Origin: Candidatus Omnitrophota bacterium | GTDB lineage: Bacteria; Ratteibacteria; UBA8468; B48-G9; DTJG01 | NCBI GenBank assembly: GCA_023818965.1 | Contig: JAMWCD010000003.1 | Span: 1-64,000 of the forward strand | Reading direction: 5' to 3' | DNA length: 64,000 nt | In this document: one piece after another, positions 25,645 to 34,310 of the stretch | How the letters are laid out: each line of letters starts with the position of its first letter | Numbering within the stretch: position 1 is the first letter of the stretch | Position numbers and translations under genes: made by a program | The notes under the pieces: generated by a model | Databases searched by the model: none | What the model was told of the DNA's origin: nothing | The model's input: only the letters and a program-made list of their open reading frames with translations

Positions 25645-26578
25645 ATGCTACAGAGTCGACTTGCAGAACTTATCAGACAGAGAAAACCATCGCTCGGAGG
25701 ATGGATAAACCTGTGTGACCCAGCCATAGCAGTAATAATGGCTCATGCTGGATACGACTGGGTTTTGATTGACAATGAACACAATCCATTCACAGAAACA
25801 CAGATTCAATCCATAATTTATGCTATCAGACCAACCTCAGTAACACCAGTCATCAGGGTCAGGGGAAATGACCCATCACATATTAAGTGGGTGCTTGATT
25901 CAGGAGCAGGTGGAATCATGGTTCCTATGATTGAAAACATTGAGGACGCAAAAAAAGCAATTTATTATTCAAAATATCCACCTGTTGGAAATCGTGGATA
26001 CAGTCCTTTGCGTGCAACTGATTTCTGGACATTCAAAAAAGAATATGAAGAAACAGCCAATAGAACAATCCTTTTGATATGCCAGATAGAACAGTTTTCT
26101 GCTGTGAAAGACATAGAAAAAATCGTGCAGCTTGATGGAATTGATGGAATATGGATCGGGTATACAGACCTTGCTTTTTCAATGGGATTTCAGGGAAATT
26201 TCAAACATCCTGAAGTACAAAAAGCAATTGAAAAAGTTATTGAAACTAATTTGCCGTCAAAATTATAGGAATACCGAATTGAGTTCGCCAGAGAGCAAGG
26301 CGGCAAGGAGAAGGCAACGAGGCATACTGATGTATGTTGAGGAAGCCGACGACGCAGCCAACGATGCTATATGGATGAAATCAATTCGGTATGAAATTGC
26401 AAATAAATATCAAAAACCATGGGGTATGCCTGCCCAAACACCAGAAGATTTTGCAAAAATGATCGGTAAAGGAGCATTGTTGATGATTTCAGGCTCAGAT
26501 TCATCTTTTATCACTGCTGGTGCTTCAGAAAGAGTAAGACAATGCCGCGATGCAATTATGAAAATCAAAAATACTTAA
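25645..26578 (+). pseudogene. HpcH/HpaI-type aldolase interrupted by a small insertion
   Basis: The first 200 codons encode a normal HpcH/HpaI (2-keto-3-deoxy-sugar acid/4-hydroxy-2-oxoheptanedioate) aldolase: LGGWINLCDPAIAVIMAHAG, DWVLIDNEHNPF, GAGGIMVPMIEN, GNRGYSPLRA, QIEQFSAVKDIEKI and GIWIGYTDLAFSMG. The frame then stops at 26268. The missing C-terminus (NKYQKPWGMPAQTPEDF, ISGSDSSFITAGASERVRQ) continues from 26393 in another frame to a TAA at 26576-26578. Deleting 26242-26392 joins GTTATT to GAAATTGCAAAT exactly in frame. The truncated 207-residue product lacks the end of the barrel and is probably inactive. Confidence 0.88.
26245..26392. mobile_element. Small non-autonomous palindromic element (MITE/REP-like)
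   Basis: The element has perfect 12-bp terminal inverted repeats, ATACCGAATTGA (26271-26282) and TCAATTCGGTAT (26381-26392). Its interior is visibly richer in G and C than the surrounding genes and contains a hairpin core, CATAC-TGAT-GTATG. GAA occurs on both sides of the 148-base insert (26242-26244 and 26393-26395), which fits a 3-base target duplication. The 26 bases from 26245 to 26270 lie outside the inverted repeats but must have arrived with the insertion, because removing them is needed to restore the frame. It encodes no transposase. Confidence 0.75.
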
Positions 26579-27114
26579 GTTTTCCTTAACCCCTCATTAA
26601 TTCTTTTTGCCGTCTTTATTGCATCTTTTATAGCAAATCCAGCACCACCTACCATAAGAATCAAACCAACCAAAGTAAATGCAACATATTTTTTGGGAAT
26701 GTATTTCGTAATTGATTCTTCCTTTTTGGTTTCCTTCTTTTCTTCCTGGGCTTTTTGTTCCTTCTCAACTTCTTCCATCACAATTCCTTCTTCTGTCATT
26801 GGTACGGGCTTTTCTGAACCAATCCCAGTACCTTCAGAAACCGTGCTCATCTCATGAGACCCACCAAACGATCTTATTTCCTTTACTGTGACAATAAGAC
26901 CCCACAGAAAAAGTACAAGTCCCACAACCACAGTAATGAAAAATAATGCTCCTTTTCCAAATTGACCATTATAAACCTGCCCAAGACCTGGACATAATGT
27001 TGAAAGTACTGCTGCTGCTCCTGTGGATTTTTGCTCATATTTTCTTCTAACAGATGCCCTGATTTCTTCTTCTTCAATAATTCTCGCTTTTTCTTCTTCG
27101 CTTAAAATTCCCAT
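26575..27114 (-). CDS. TM2-domain membrane protein
   Basis: 179 residues. A charged N-terminus is followed by a TM2-type region at about 31-80: AAAVLSTLCPGLGQVYNGQF with the conserved GLGQxYNGQ, then KGALFFITVVVGLVLFLWG. A Glu/Lys-rich linker (about 100-145) leads to a third hydrophobic helix (AFTLVGLILMVGGAGFAI). TM2 proteins are small membrane proteins of mostly unknown role. The ribosome site is AAAGGAGGGAAT. It ends overlapping the convergent broken aldolase gene by a shared TTAA. Confidence 0.78.
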   Translation of the reverse strand: MGILSEEEKARIIEEEEIRASVRRKYEQKSTGAAAVLSTLCPGLGQVYNGQFGKGALFFITVVVGLVLFLWGLIVTVKEIRSFGGSHEMSTVSEGTGIGSEKPVPMTEEGIVMEEVEKEQKAQEEKKETKKEESITKYIPKKYVAFTLVGLILMVGGAGFAIKDAIKTAKRINEGLRKT

Positions 27115-27215
27115 ATTCCCTCCTTTTAAGTTTATTTAAAAGGAATCAATCCCATCTCTATTTCCCTTTTTCAATATTTCCTTCATCTCCTTTTAATTTC
27201 TCCCTTTCATTCCTA

Positions 27216-28010
27216 TCACTCATAAACCCATTTTACTGACTTTATTTCTTCAAAAATTGCAGGTAATTTCTTGAAATCCTTTGATATCGGCATTGTAATG
27301 AAGAATACCTCAATAAATTCATTTTTCTTCAACTGTTTTTTCTGTGGAACTGAATTAATAAAAATAAAATCTTCTCCTTTACCCAGGACGCCTCCACATA
27401 TGAGTCCTGCACCCTCTCCTTTTCCATCATGAGCATAAAGCCATTTGACAGCCCCAATTTTATTGCTCTGTGTACTCTTCAATGGACCGAGTTTATAATT
27501 CATAATTTTGTCACCTTCAGGATAGGCATAGTATTTAAACTTGTTTGCTTCTGAATTACCACTCATACCCCAGTTAATTCCACAAATATGTGTTCCTTCT
27601 CCCACATATGTAAATCTTGAGTCAACCGCAATAAATGGATATTTTTTCCTTATCTCAAGGAAAATAACGTGCAGATAATCATTGTCAATTACCTTGTTTT
27701 GATTTTCTACTGAAAAAATTGCTTTCACAACTTTTCTATCAGGCTTATCCACAACAAGTTTTGCTTCTTTCATCTTTCCTGTAATAAGGTCCTTATTCGC
27801 AGTGAAATCTTTTGCACCAAAATACATCATATAACCAGCTGAATATATCCCGTCAGAAGAAACATCATATAGGGCACCTTCTGTGGCAAGCAAAACATCA
27901 TGCTCTTTAATTTCAACATACAATCTTTCCTTTGCAGCATTCAAAGAGGAAACTGAAAAAAACAAGAAGGCACAAAGCACACACATCAATACTTCTTTTT
28001 TTCTTTTCAT
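27216..28010 (-). CDS. Secreted protein of unknown function
   Basis: 264 residues with a signal peptide (VLMCVLCAFLFFSVSSLNAA). The remainder is beta-rich and has no motif I recognise: YVEIKEHDVLLATEGALYDV, GINWGMSGNSEANKFKYYAY and GAVKWLYAHDGKGEGAGLI are the most distinctive parts. The general look, a sheet-rich domain with an aromatic sugar-contact-like strand, recalls secreted carbohydrate-binding folds. AAAGGAGGGAGT precedes the ATG. It follows the DUF4838 gene on the same strand after 62 bases and may be part of the same degradation unit. Confidence 0.6.
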   Translation of the reverse strand: MKRKKEVLMCVLCAFLFFSVSSLNAAKERLYVEIKEHDVLLATEGALYDVSSDGIYSAGYMMYFGAKDFTANKDLITGKMKEAKLVVDKPDRKVVKAIFSVENQNKVIDNDYLHVIFLEIRKKYPFIAVDSRFTYVGEGTHICGINWGMSGNSEANKFKYYAYPEGDKIMNYKLGPLKSTQSNKIGAVKWLYAHDGKGEGAGLICGGVLGKGEDFIFINSVPQKKQLKKNEFIEVFFITMPISKDFKKLPAIFEEIKSVKWVYE

Positions 28011-28072
28011 ACTCCCTCCTTTCCAGGATTTGATATTGCCTGTTTATAGTTTTTCACAAGATTATTTTGATG

Positions 28073-30325
28073 TCAATCCTGTACCGCATAAATCATCACA
28101 GGTGCAGTGATACCGCCTGTTCCAAGTTCATTTAATCTTTGATTTGTAATTTTCACTGCAACATAATTTTCTCTTCCACAAATCACATAATCTGTGATAT
28201 CAAATTCAAATGGAACAAATGCCTTACCGTGGCTAATTCCAACTTCTTTTCCATTAACCCAGACCCTGGCAAGTTCATCAACACCACCAAACCATAAAAA
28301 CAATTTCTTTCCTTTGAATTTTTCAGGAATCATCACTGAACTTCTGTACCAGGCATCACCTTTATAATATCTGAGTCCCTGATCACTCCACGACAGTGTC
28401 TTTGTCTTTATCTTTGTCCAGTTTCCACCAATTTTTCCTGTCCTGAAATAACCAAGTTCTTCTCCAAGGGATTCAGGGTCAATAAGAAAGTCCCATTCAT
28501 CATCAAATCCTGCAACAAAAACATTCTTACCGGTTGTTCTTTCATATCCCTGTTCCACACATGGAGAAAAAAATCTTCTCATGTAAGATGTTGCTGCCTT
28601 TTCAGCAAACATTTGAGGATTATATTTAAAAGCAATCTGCTGAATTTGTTTAAGTTTCTCAAGGTCTTTCATCGCAGAGACAAAATCAAATTTATTTCTG
28701 TTTTCAAGCATTGAAAGAAATGACTGGAGATAGTCATAAGAAAGTCGGAAAATAGCAACCTTTTCAGCATATTTTGTATTCTTTGTGAGTGCTTCTGCTC
28801 TTTTAAGATACTGGTCAGCAGTTTTCATAACCTGCTGATTATAGATAAAAGGAAGATCATATGAACAACCCGTATGATAATCTGCATCTTTTAATGCAGA
28901 ATCCATCAAAATGATATACTTTTCCATTTCTCCTGCAGCAGGACCAAAAAAGTTTACTGCAAAATCATGTATCAGTGCATCAACATCTGCCTTATGATTC
29001 CAGAAAAGTTTTGTGGCAATATAAATTGTTGGAGTCATACTTGCCCAGTGGGGTATTGTTTCAATCCTCCATCCCTTGACCCCGAGTTCCTTTGCAACAG
29101 GAATTTCATCCCTGATTGCATGAACTTTGCTGAAAGGAAAACCAGGGTCAGCAAGATTAAAAAGATATCCTCTTTCGTATGTTTCAGGAAGTATTTTTCC
29201 CCATGCTTCCATTATTTTTCTGTAATAACTTCTCTCAGGACATATTGGATTTGACATCCCATGAATTCTGCACAAACTGATTGGTGCAAATAAAGGAACA
29301 ATTCTCGAGTCAGGTTTTACCTTCACAGGTGGTTTCATGTAACAGGAATAACAATAGAAAACAATTTTTTTGTTCGGGAATTCATCAGAAATACCTTCAA
29401 GAACCTTATTAAAAAACCAGATGTATCTATCTGTCATTGATACCCTGTGCTCAAACTTATCAAAATCTCCTGCATCAAGGGCTTTACAGTTTTCACACTC
29501 ACAGAAGCCACCACCATCGTTCGGTCCCATCCCAATCCAGGGAGCATCAGGATTTTTTCTGAAAAAATTCTTTGTTTCCTGAATTGCTCTTTTAAGAACC
29601 TCTGGATTTGAAATACATAGTTGCGAGGTCTGTCTTTTCCCATTAACAAGTGCAAATAACTCAGGCTCTTTATTTATGTCTGCTTTCCCAATATTTATTC
29701 CGTGCGCGGCTGGAAGATTTGGACCACCAAGTTTCATCCTTCTGTACCAGGTTTTATCAACAGCCATCTGAAGATGTCTTGCAGAAAAAGAAGGAACCTG
29801 AACATTATCCTGCTGTTCAACAGTAATTGTCTTTTTCTCTGGAATCACTGTTCCAATATCTCCTGGCATATACCATCGTACACCGATTTGTTCAAGGAGT
29901 TCGTACACCCCGAAAAGTGTTCCTTCAGGAGAAAGCCCGGCAATCCTGATATAACTGATACCAGAAGGATTTGATTCTGCCTTAATCATGAAACTTGCAG
30001 GATCATCACCTTTTGCACGAATTGCCTTCTCCATATCAGGTGTCATACCTGCTTTTCCAAGGAATATATAGCAAACTTTTTTATCCAGTGAAGGATTAAT
30101 TTGCCATGTTTTTTCTGGTGTTTGCTGAACAATTTCAATTTTACAACCTGAGATTTTTTCAATGTGCTCGGCAAGTTCTTTTGCAGCAAACTGTTCATCT
30201 GGATCTGGCTGGGATGGAATAAGAATTACTGATTTTGGATTTCCCTTCTCCACAATTGTAACTGATTTTGCTAAACACAAATTCACAAGCACAAAAAAAG
30301 ATAATACTGCCGCGATTATTTTCAT
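28073..30325 (-). CDS. Secreted DUF4838/alpha-glucuronidase-like glycoside hydrolase
   Basis: 750 residues: signal peptide (IIAAVLSFFVLVNLCLA); an N-terminal GH67-N/GH20b-like domain (VILIPSQPDPDEQFAAKELAEHI, GTLFGVYELLEQIGVRWYMPG); a central DUF4838 barrel with CISNPEVLKRAIQETKNFF and WIGMGPNDGGGFCECENCKA; and a C-terminal galactose-binding-like beta domain (LFLWFGGVDELARVWVNGKE). DUF4838 proteins are predicted glycoside hydrolases related to the GH67/GH115 type. It overlaps the upstream isomerase gene by ATGA. Secreted or periplasmic; substrate unknown. Confidence 0.82.
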   Translation of the reverse strand: MKIIAAVLSFFVLVNLCLAKSVTIVEKGNPKSVILIPSQPDPDEQFAAKELAEHIEKISGCKIEIVQQTPEKTWQINPSLDKKVCYIFLGKAGMTPDMEKAIRAKGDDPASFMIKAESNPSGISYIRIAGLSPEGTLFGVYELLEQIGVRWYMPGDIGTVIPEKKTITVEQQDNVQVPSFSARHLQMAVDKTWYRRMKLGGPNLPAAHGINIGKADINKEPELFALVNGKRQTSQLCISNPEVLKRAIQETKNFFRKNPDAPWIGMGPNDGGGFCECENCKALDAGDFDKFEHRVSMTDRYIWFFNKVLEGISDEFPNKKIVFYCYSCYMKPPVKVKPDSRIVPLFAPISLCRIHGMSNPICPERSYYRKIMEAWGKILPETYERGYLFNLADPGFPFSKVHAIRDEIPVAKELGVKGWRIETIPHWASMTPTIYIATKLFWNHKADVDALIHDFAVNFFGPAAGEMEKYIILMDSALKDADYHTGCSYDLPFIYNQQVMKTADQYLKRAEALTKNTKYAEKVAIFRLSYDYLQSFLSMLENRNKFDFVSAMKDLEKLKQIQQIAFKYNPQMFAEKAATSYMRRFFSPCVEQGYERTTGKNVFVAGFDDEWDFLIDPESLGEELGYFRTGKIGGNWTKIKTKTLSWSDQGLRYYKGDAWYRSSVMIPEKFKGKKLFLWFGGVDELARVWVNGKEVGISHGKAFVPFEFDITDYVICGRENYVAVKITNQRLNELGTGGITAPVMIYAVQD

Positions 30326-31215
30326 TTTTTTTCCTTTTTAATTTCTTCCAGAATTTCTGCCACAAGTTTTTCTATTCTTCTTCCATACTCAATATAATTT
30401 CTGTATCTGAATTCTGCCTCAGATTTTATTGACGGGTCATGGTAAACAACAGCCATATGTGGTTCAATCGAGATTCCGCCATCATAACCGTTTTTAAATA
30501 AGTCGGTGAGAACTTCCTTTACCATCCCCTTACCTTCGCCTGGAAATGTACACACGTGTTTACCATCTTGTTTTACATACCCATCCTTAATATGAACGTA
30601 AACAATGTGTTCCTTCACATGAGTATAAAATTCCCACGGATCCTGCATTTTATACGGCTTTGGTCCTCGCACATCAGGATGAAACAGTGGATTGCCTGTA
30701 TCATAAACAAGTTTCAGGGCAGGTGAATTAACTCCCTCAAGGAGTCTGAGAGTATGTTCCCAGGAAAGAGCACCCCAGCCCGAACAGTTCTCATGCACAC
30801 ACAGGACTCCACCATCTTCAGCCATTTTCACAATTGTCTTAACCCTTTTGATTGCTTCAGATTCCCAGTCCCTATCAAGAACTTCTTCAGGAATTGCAAA
30901 ACTCATAATTCTTATCATTTTCGTGCCAAGTCGATGCATTCTTGGTATTGCTCTTTTCATTTCCTCATAACTTCTGTCGGGTGGCTCTGTAATTTTCTGA
31001 GACCAGTTTGCAACCCCACTTCCAAAACAATTGATTTTTATTCCTGCCTGTTCAAGTTTTGCAACCACCTCATCAAATTTCCTATCATCAATCATCGTAA
31101 GATTAACACCATCAATTCCCCTTGCCTCAATGTATTTCCATCCAAGTTCTTTTGTTGCCCTGATCTGACCATCAATATCAGGCGCTGCCTCATCTGCAAA
31201 ACCTGTAAAATACAT
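30322..31215 (-). CDS. Sugar phosphate isomerase/epimerase (xylose isomerase-like TIM barrel)
   Basis: 297 residues. The AP-endonuclease-2/xylose-isomerase-like barrel starts FADEAAPDIDGQIRATKELG and includes CVHENCSGWGALSW, LKLVYDTGNPLFHPDVRG, VYVHIKDGYVK and GISIEPHM, whose Glu, His and Asp residues form the expected metal site. Probably acts on a sugar or sugar acid released by the overlapping DUF4838 hydrolase. It lies 17 bases after RmuC. Confidence 0.85.
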   Translation of the reverse strand: MYFTGFADEAAPDIDGQIRATKELGWKYIEARGIDGVNLTMIDDRKFDEVVAKLEQAGIKINCFGSGVANWSQKITEPPDRSYEEMKRAIPRMHRLGTKMIRIMSFAIPEEVLDRDWESEAIKRVKTIVKMAEDGGVLCVHENCSGWGALSWEHTLRLLEGVNSPALKLVYDTGNPLFHPDVRGPKPYKMQDPWEFYTHVKEHIVYVHIKDGYVKQDGKHVCTFPGEGKGMVKEVLTDLFKNGYDGGISIEPHMAVVYHDPSIKSEAEFRYRNYIEYGRRIEKLVAEILEEIKKEKK

Positions 31216-31232
31216 ATTCCCTCCCTGTAAGG

Positions 31233-32522
31233 TTATGTTCCTTCAATGTTTTCAGGTAAATGGATTGTACTGTCAACACTCTGTACTTTCTCTATTTCTT
31301 TTGGTGATACTCCAAGTTCCTGAAGTTTTTTTATTGATGGCATCAATCTCGCTTCAAAAGAACCTATAGTATTATTATAATTTTTTACAACACTGTCAAT
31401 TGCTTTACCTGTGTCCTTTAGATGTTCAACAAAAATTGTCATTCGTTCGTATAACTGGTGTCCAATCGTGGCAATTGCGCGGGCATTTTCAGTAATGGAG
31501 TACTGCTGCCAGCCAAAGGCAATGGCTTTCAATAAACCAAGAAGTGTTACTGGTGTTGCAATAAGAACTTTATTTTCAGCAGCAAACTCAAGTAAACCAG
31601 GGTCAATTTCATACGCAGCACTTATTGACGCTTCATTTGGTACAAACATGATAACAACCTCTGGTGCCTGTTTAAACTGTGACCAGTATTTCTTGCTCGC
31701 AAGATTCTGGATTGTGTCGCGAACCTTTTTCGAAAAAATACGAAGTTTCTGCTCTCTTTGGGAAGATTCAGCATTCATCGCTTCAAGATATGCACTCATA
31801 GGACTTTTTGCATCAACCGGAAGAATGCCGCCGTTTGGTAAGTGAATTACCATATCAGGTCTTCCTTCTTCAGAACTCCATTGTTCATCATAATCAACAT
31901 GCTTTGTCATTCCTGCTAGTTCCACAACCCTTCTTAACTGAATTTGCCCCCACTGACCACGTACCTCTGTGCTTTTAAGTGCCTGATTTAACTGAACCGT
32001 AAGCATCCTCAACTGGTCCTGAGCATTGAACAAATGCTGAAGTTGTTTTTGAAGCCCTTCATAGGAAGATTCTCTTTTCTTTTCAATCTCACGAATTTCA
32101 TCGTCCATTTTTTTCAATGTTTCTGAAAGGGGTTCAAAAAGTTTCTGAAGTTCAACCTTATGAGTGGTCCAGTCACCGCGAACCTGCTGAAGAATGGATT
32201 CAAGGGATTGCTTTGCAGTTTTCAAAAAATCCTCTGCATTTCCCCTTAATGCCTGACTTGCAAGGGAACTGAAAGCATCTTTCAATTGTTCCTGTGCCTT
32301 TTCTGTCCATAAAATCTTTTCGTTATTCAGTTGATTTTCTTTTTTCAATTCTGCAATTTCCACCATCAAGCGGGCATTTTCATCAGTAAGTTTTTGTATC
32401 GCAGTTTCAAGTTCAGAAATTTTTTTATCCTTTTCCCTGAGAGATTTTGAATTCTCGCGGACAAAGACAAAATACATTGCAGTGACTACAAAAATAACAA
32501 CGATATAAATCAAATGACTCAT
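31233..32522 (-). CDS. rmuC: DNA recombination protein RmuC
   Basis: 429 residues. An N-terminal membrane helix is followed by a long coiled coil (about 25-190, LREKDKKISELETAIQKL...) and then the RmuC core: RGQWGQIQLRRVVELAGM, PDMVIHLPNGGILPVDAKSP, VVIMFVPNEASISAAYE and VLIATPVTLLGLLKAIAFGW. The core belongs to the PD-(D/E)xK nuclease-like fold; RmuC restrains rearrangements at short inverted repeats. It overlaps the GGDEF gene by ATGA, which places a DNA-stability gene in the cyclic-di-GMP operon. Confidence 0.95.
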   Translation of the reverse strand: MSHLIYIVVIFVVTAMYFVFVRENSKSLREKDKKISELETAIQKLTDENARLMVEIAELKKENQLNNEKILWTEKAQEQLKDAFSSLASQALRGNAEDFLKTAKQSLESILQQVRGDWTTHKVELQKLFEPLSETLKKMDDEIREIEKKRESSYEGLQKQLQHLFNAQDQLRMLTVQLNQALKSTEVRGQWGQIQLRRVVELAGMTKHVDYDEQWSSEEGRPDMVIHLPNGGILPVDAKSPMSAYLEAMNAESSQREQKLRIFSKKVRDTIQNLASKKYWSQFKQAPEVVIMFVPNEASISAAYEIDPGLLEFAAENKVLIATPVTLLGLLKAIAFGWQQYSITENARAIATIGHQLYERMTIFVEHLKDTGKAIDSVVKNYNNTIGSFEARLMPSIKKLQELGVSPKEIEKVQSVDSTIHLPENIEGT

Positions 32523-34306
32523 ATTTCACCTCTTTGATTATTATACATCTTTTTTCTCTTGTCTTCATACATTAATCTGTCTGCCTGAGAAAGAAGTTCA
32601 TCAATTGAAGATTCCACTGATGGGTCATATTTCAATACTCCAGCACTCAATGAAATCTCTGTTTTTTGTCCTGATTGTTTGTTTCTCCTATCAATTGCTT
32701 CAGAAAGACGTTTCAGCAAAAGTTCCCTATCATCTCCTGTGGCTTCTGAAGCAATCACAGCAAACTCATCTCCACCAATCCTTCCAATGACATCAGATTT
32801 CCTGAAAACCTTTTGTAAAATTAAAGCGGTTTCCTTAAGAACCCTGTCACCTTCCTGGTGTCCAAATGTATCATTGATATTCTTCAATCCATCAACATCA
32901 ATGAATACAAGATAGAAACCTCGTCCTGTCCTTTTTGCTCTTTTCATCTCATGCTCAGCAAGTAAGAAAAAGCCCCTTCTATTATAAAGACCTGTAAGTT
33001 CGTCTGTTATTGAAAGTGCTCTCAATTTTTCTTCAAGGATTTTTCTTTCTGTAATATCAATACCTGAACTGATAGTACCTGTAATTCTCTTGAATCTATC
33101 AAATATTACAGTATTTCTCCACGCAATAATTCTCTCCTGTCCATTCTTTGTCAAAACAGGATTTTCTATGTATTTAACGCTTTTTTTGATTTTTCCTGAT
33201 ATCAGACGAAAATGTGCGCTACGTATTTTTTCTCTGTAATGCTCAGGTAAAACTGTATCAAACCAGTTTTTTCCAATTAATTCTTTTTGTGAATACCCAA
33301 GGACTTCAAGACCTGCTCTATTGATGAGCTTTATGTTCCCTTTTCTATCAAGAACAACGATTATTGAACCGGCTATATCAAGATATTTTTTTGCAATGTC
33401 TCTTTCTTCTTTAATAATTGTTTTTGTTTTTCTAAGATTCGTCCAGACCCTGATGTTGGATATTGAAAGTTCTGCAACTTTTACTATTGATTCCGCAAGA
33501 TATCTGCGATAGTCATCATAATTATCTGTCATAAAATTATCAAGTTTTAAAACCCCATATTCCTGTTTTCGGTGAGATATTAGAAGATAAAGACAGTTGC
33601 TTTCAATAAGTGATTTTCTCGAACTGTTTCTGAGTTTTTTTAAAATATCTGGTTGTACATCACAGGGATAAAAAAATTGAACTTCTTCAGGATGAAAAAC
33701 AACTGTATAAATGTCAATGATTGTCTCAATTACCTGTTTTTCTGTTGCTATGGCACTGAAATTTCCAAGAAGGTCAAATGTAAGAGAAAGTTCTGAAAGC
33801 TTCCTTTTAAGAACAGAACTTTCACTGGATAGACAATCATTTTTGAAACTCAAAATGCAGTTTTCAATTCGTGATAAAAAATAATTTATCCCTGCATGAA
33901 AAATCTGATACTTTGATTTTACTTTTGAACTTATCCTGTATATGCCGGTATCAATCACAACAATGTTTTTTTTCTCAAAACTGCCTTTATCTTTCAACTG
34001 ACAGGGCAACAGAAATTTTGCCGCAGATTTTCTCACCATGTATGGGTCAACAAGTAATTCCCAGCATCCTTTGAGATTCGTCAATGAAATTTTTTCGTTC
34101 TCAACCATTTCAGGTAATTCCATGCAGGGACTGTAGAAAATAAATATTTTTGAAAATTCGGGATTTGTGATAGTTTCCAGTATTTCACTTTTTGAACAAA
34201 CTGAAACAATTTTAAAATAAGGGCTATCAATGCTTTTATTTGCATACTCTGCTTCCTTTTTCAAATGCCTGCATACAATAATGCACAATTTATTTTCACC
34301 ATTCAT
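32519..34306 (-). CDS. PAS-GGDEF diguanylate cyclase
   Basis: About 595 residues from the ATG at 34306; an upstream in-frame TTG at 34318 overlaps the previous stop. The N-terminal half has no clear motif (possibly GAF-like). A PAS domain follows (KYLDIAGSIIVVLDRKGN ... YSQKELIGKNWFDTVLPE), then a GGDEF domain from about residue 430: DELTGLYNRRGF, FIDVDGLKNINDTFGH and the active site GRIGGDEF. The inhibitory RxxD site is present (RKSD, five residues before GGDEF). It makes cyclic-di-GMP in the cytoplasm and follows an HD-GYP phosphodiesterase gene. Confidence 0.92.
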   Translation of the reverse strand: MNGENKLCIIVCRHLKKEAEYANKSIDSPYFKIVSVCSKSEILETITNPEFSKIFIFYSPCMELPEMVENEKISLTNLKGCWELLVDPYMVRKSAAKFLLPCQLKDKGSFEKKNIVVIDTGIYRISSKVKSKYQIFHAGINYFLSRIENCILSFKNDCLSSESSVLKRKLSELSLTFDLLGNFSAIATEKQVIETIIDIYTVVFHPEEVQFFYPCDVQPDILKKLRNSSRKSLIESNCLYLLISHRKQEYGVLKLDNFMTDNYDDYRRYLAESIVKVAELSISNIRVWTNLRKTKTIIKEERDIAKKYLDIAGSIIVVLDRKGNIKLINRAGLEVLGYSQKELIGKNWFDTVLPEHYREKIRSAHFRLISGKIKKSVKYIENPVLTKNGQERIIAWRNTVIFDRFKRITGTISSGIDITERKILEEKLRALSITDELTGLYNRRGFFLLAEHEMKRAKRTGRGFYLVFIDVDGLKNINDTFGHQEGDRVLKETALILQKVFRKSDVIGRIGGDEFAVIASEATGDDRELLLKRLSEAIDRRNKQSGQKTEISLSAGVLKYDPSVESSIDELLSQADRLMYEDKRKKMYNNQRGEI

Positions 34307-34310
34307 TTTT

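Noticed and set aside
26132-26578. A separate 148-codon gene
   Set aside because: Its first part is out-of-frame aldolase, the middle is the inserted element, and the end is the aldolase's own C-terminus. It is a by-product of the insertion.
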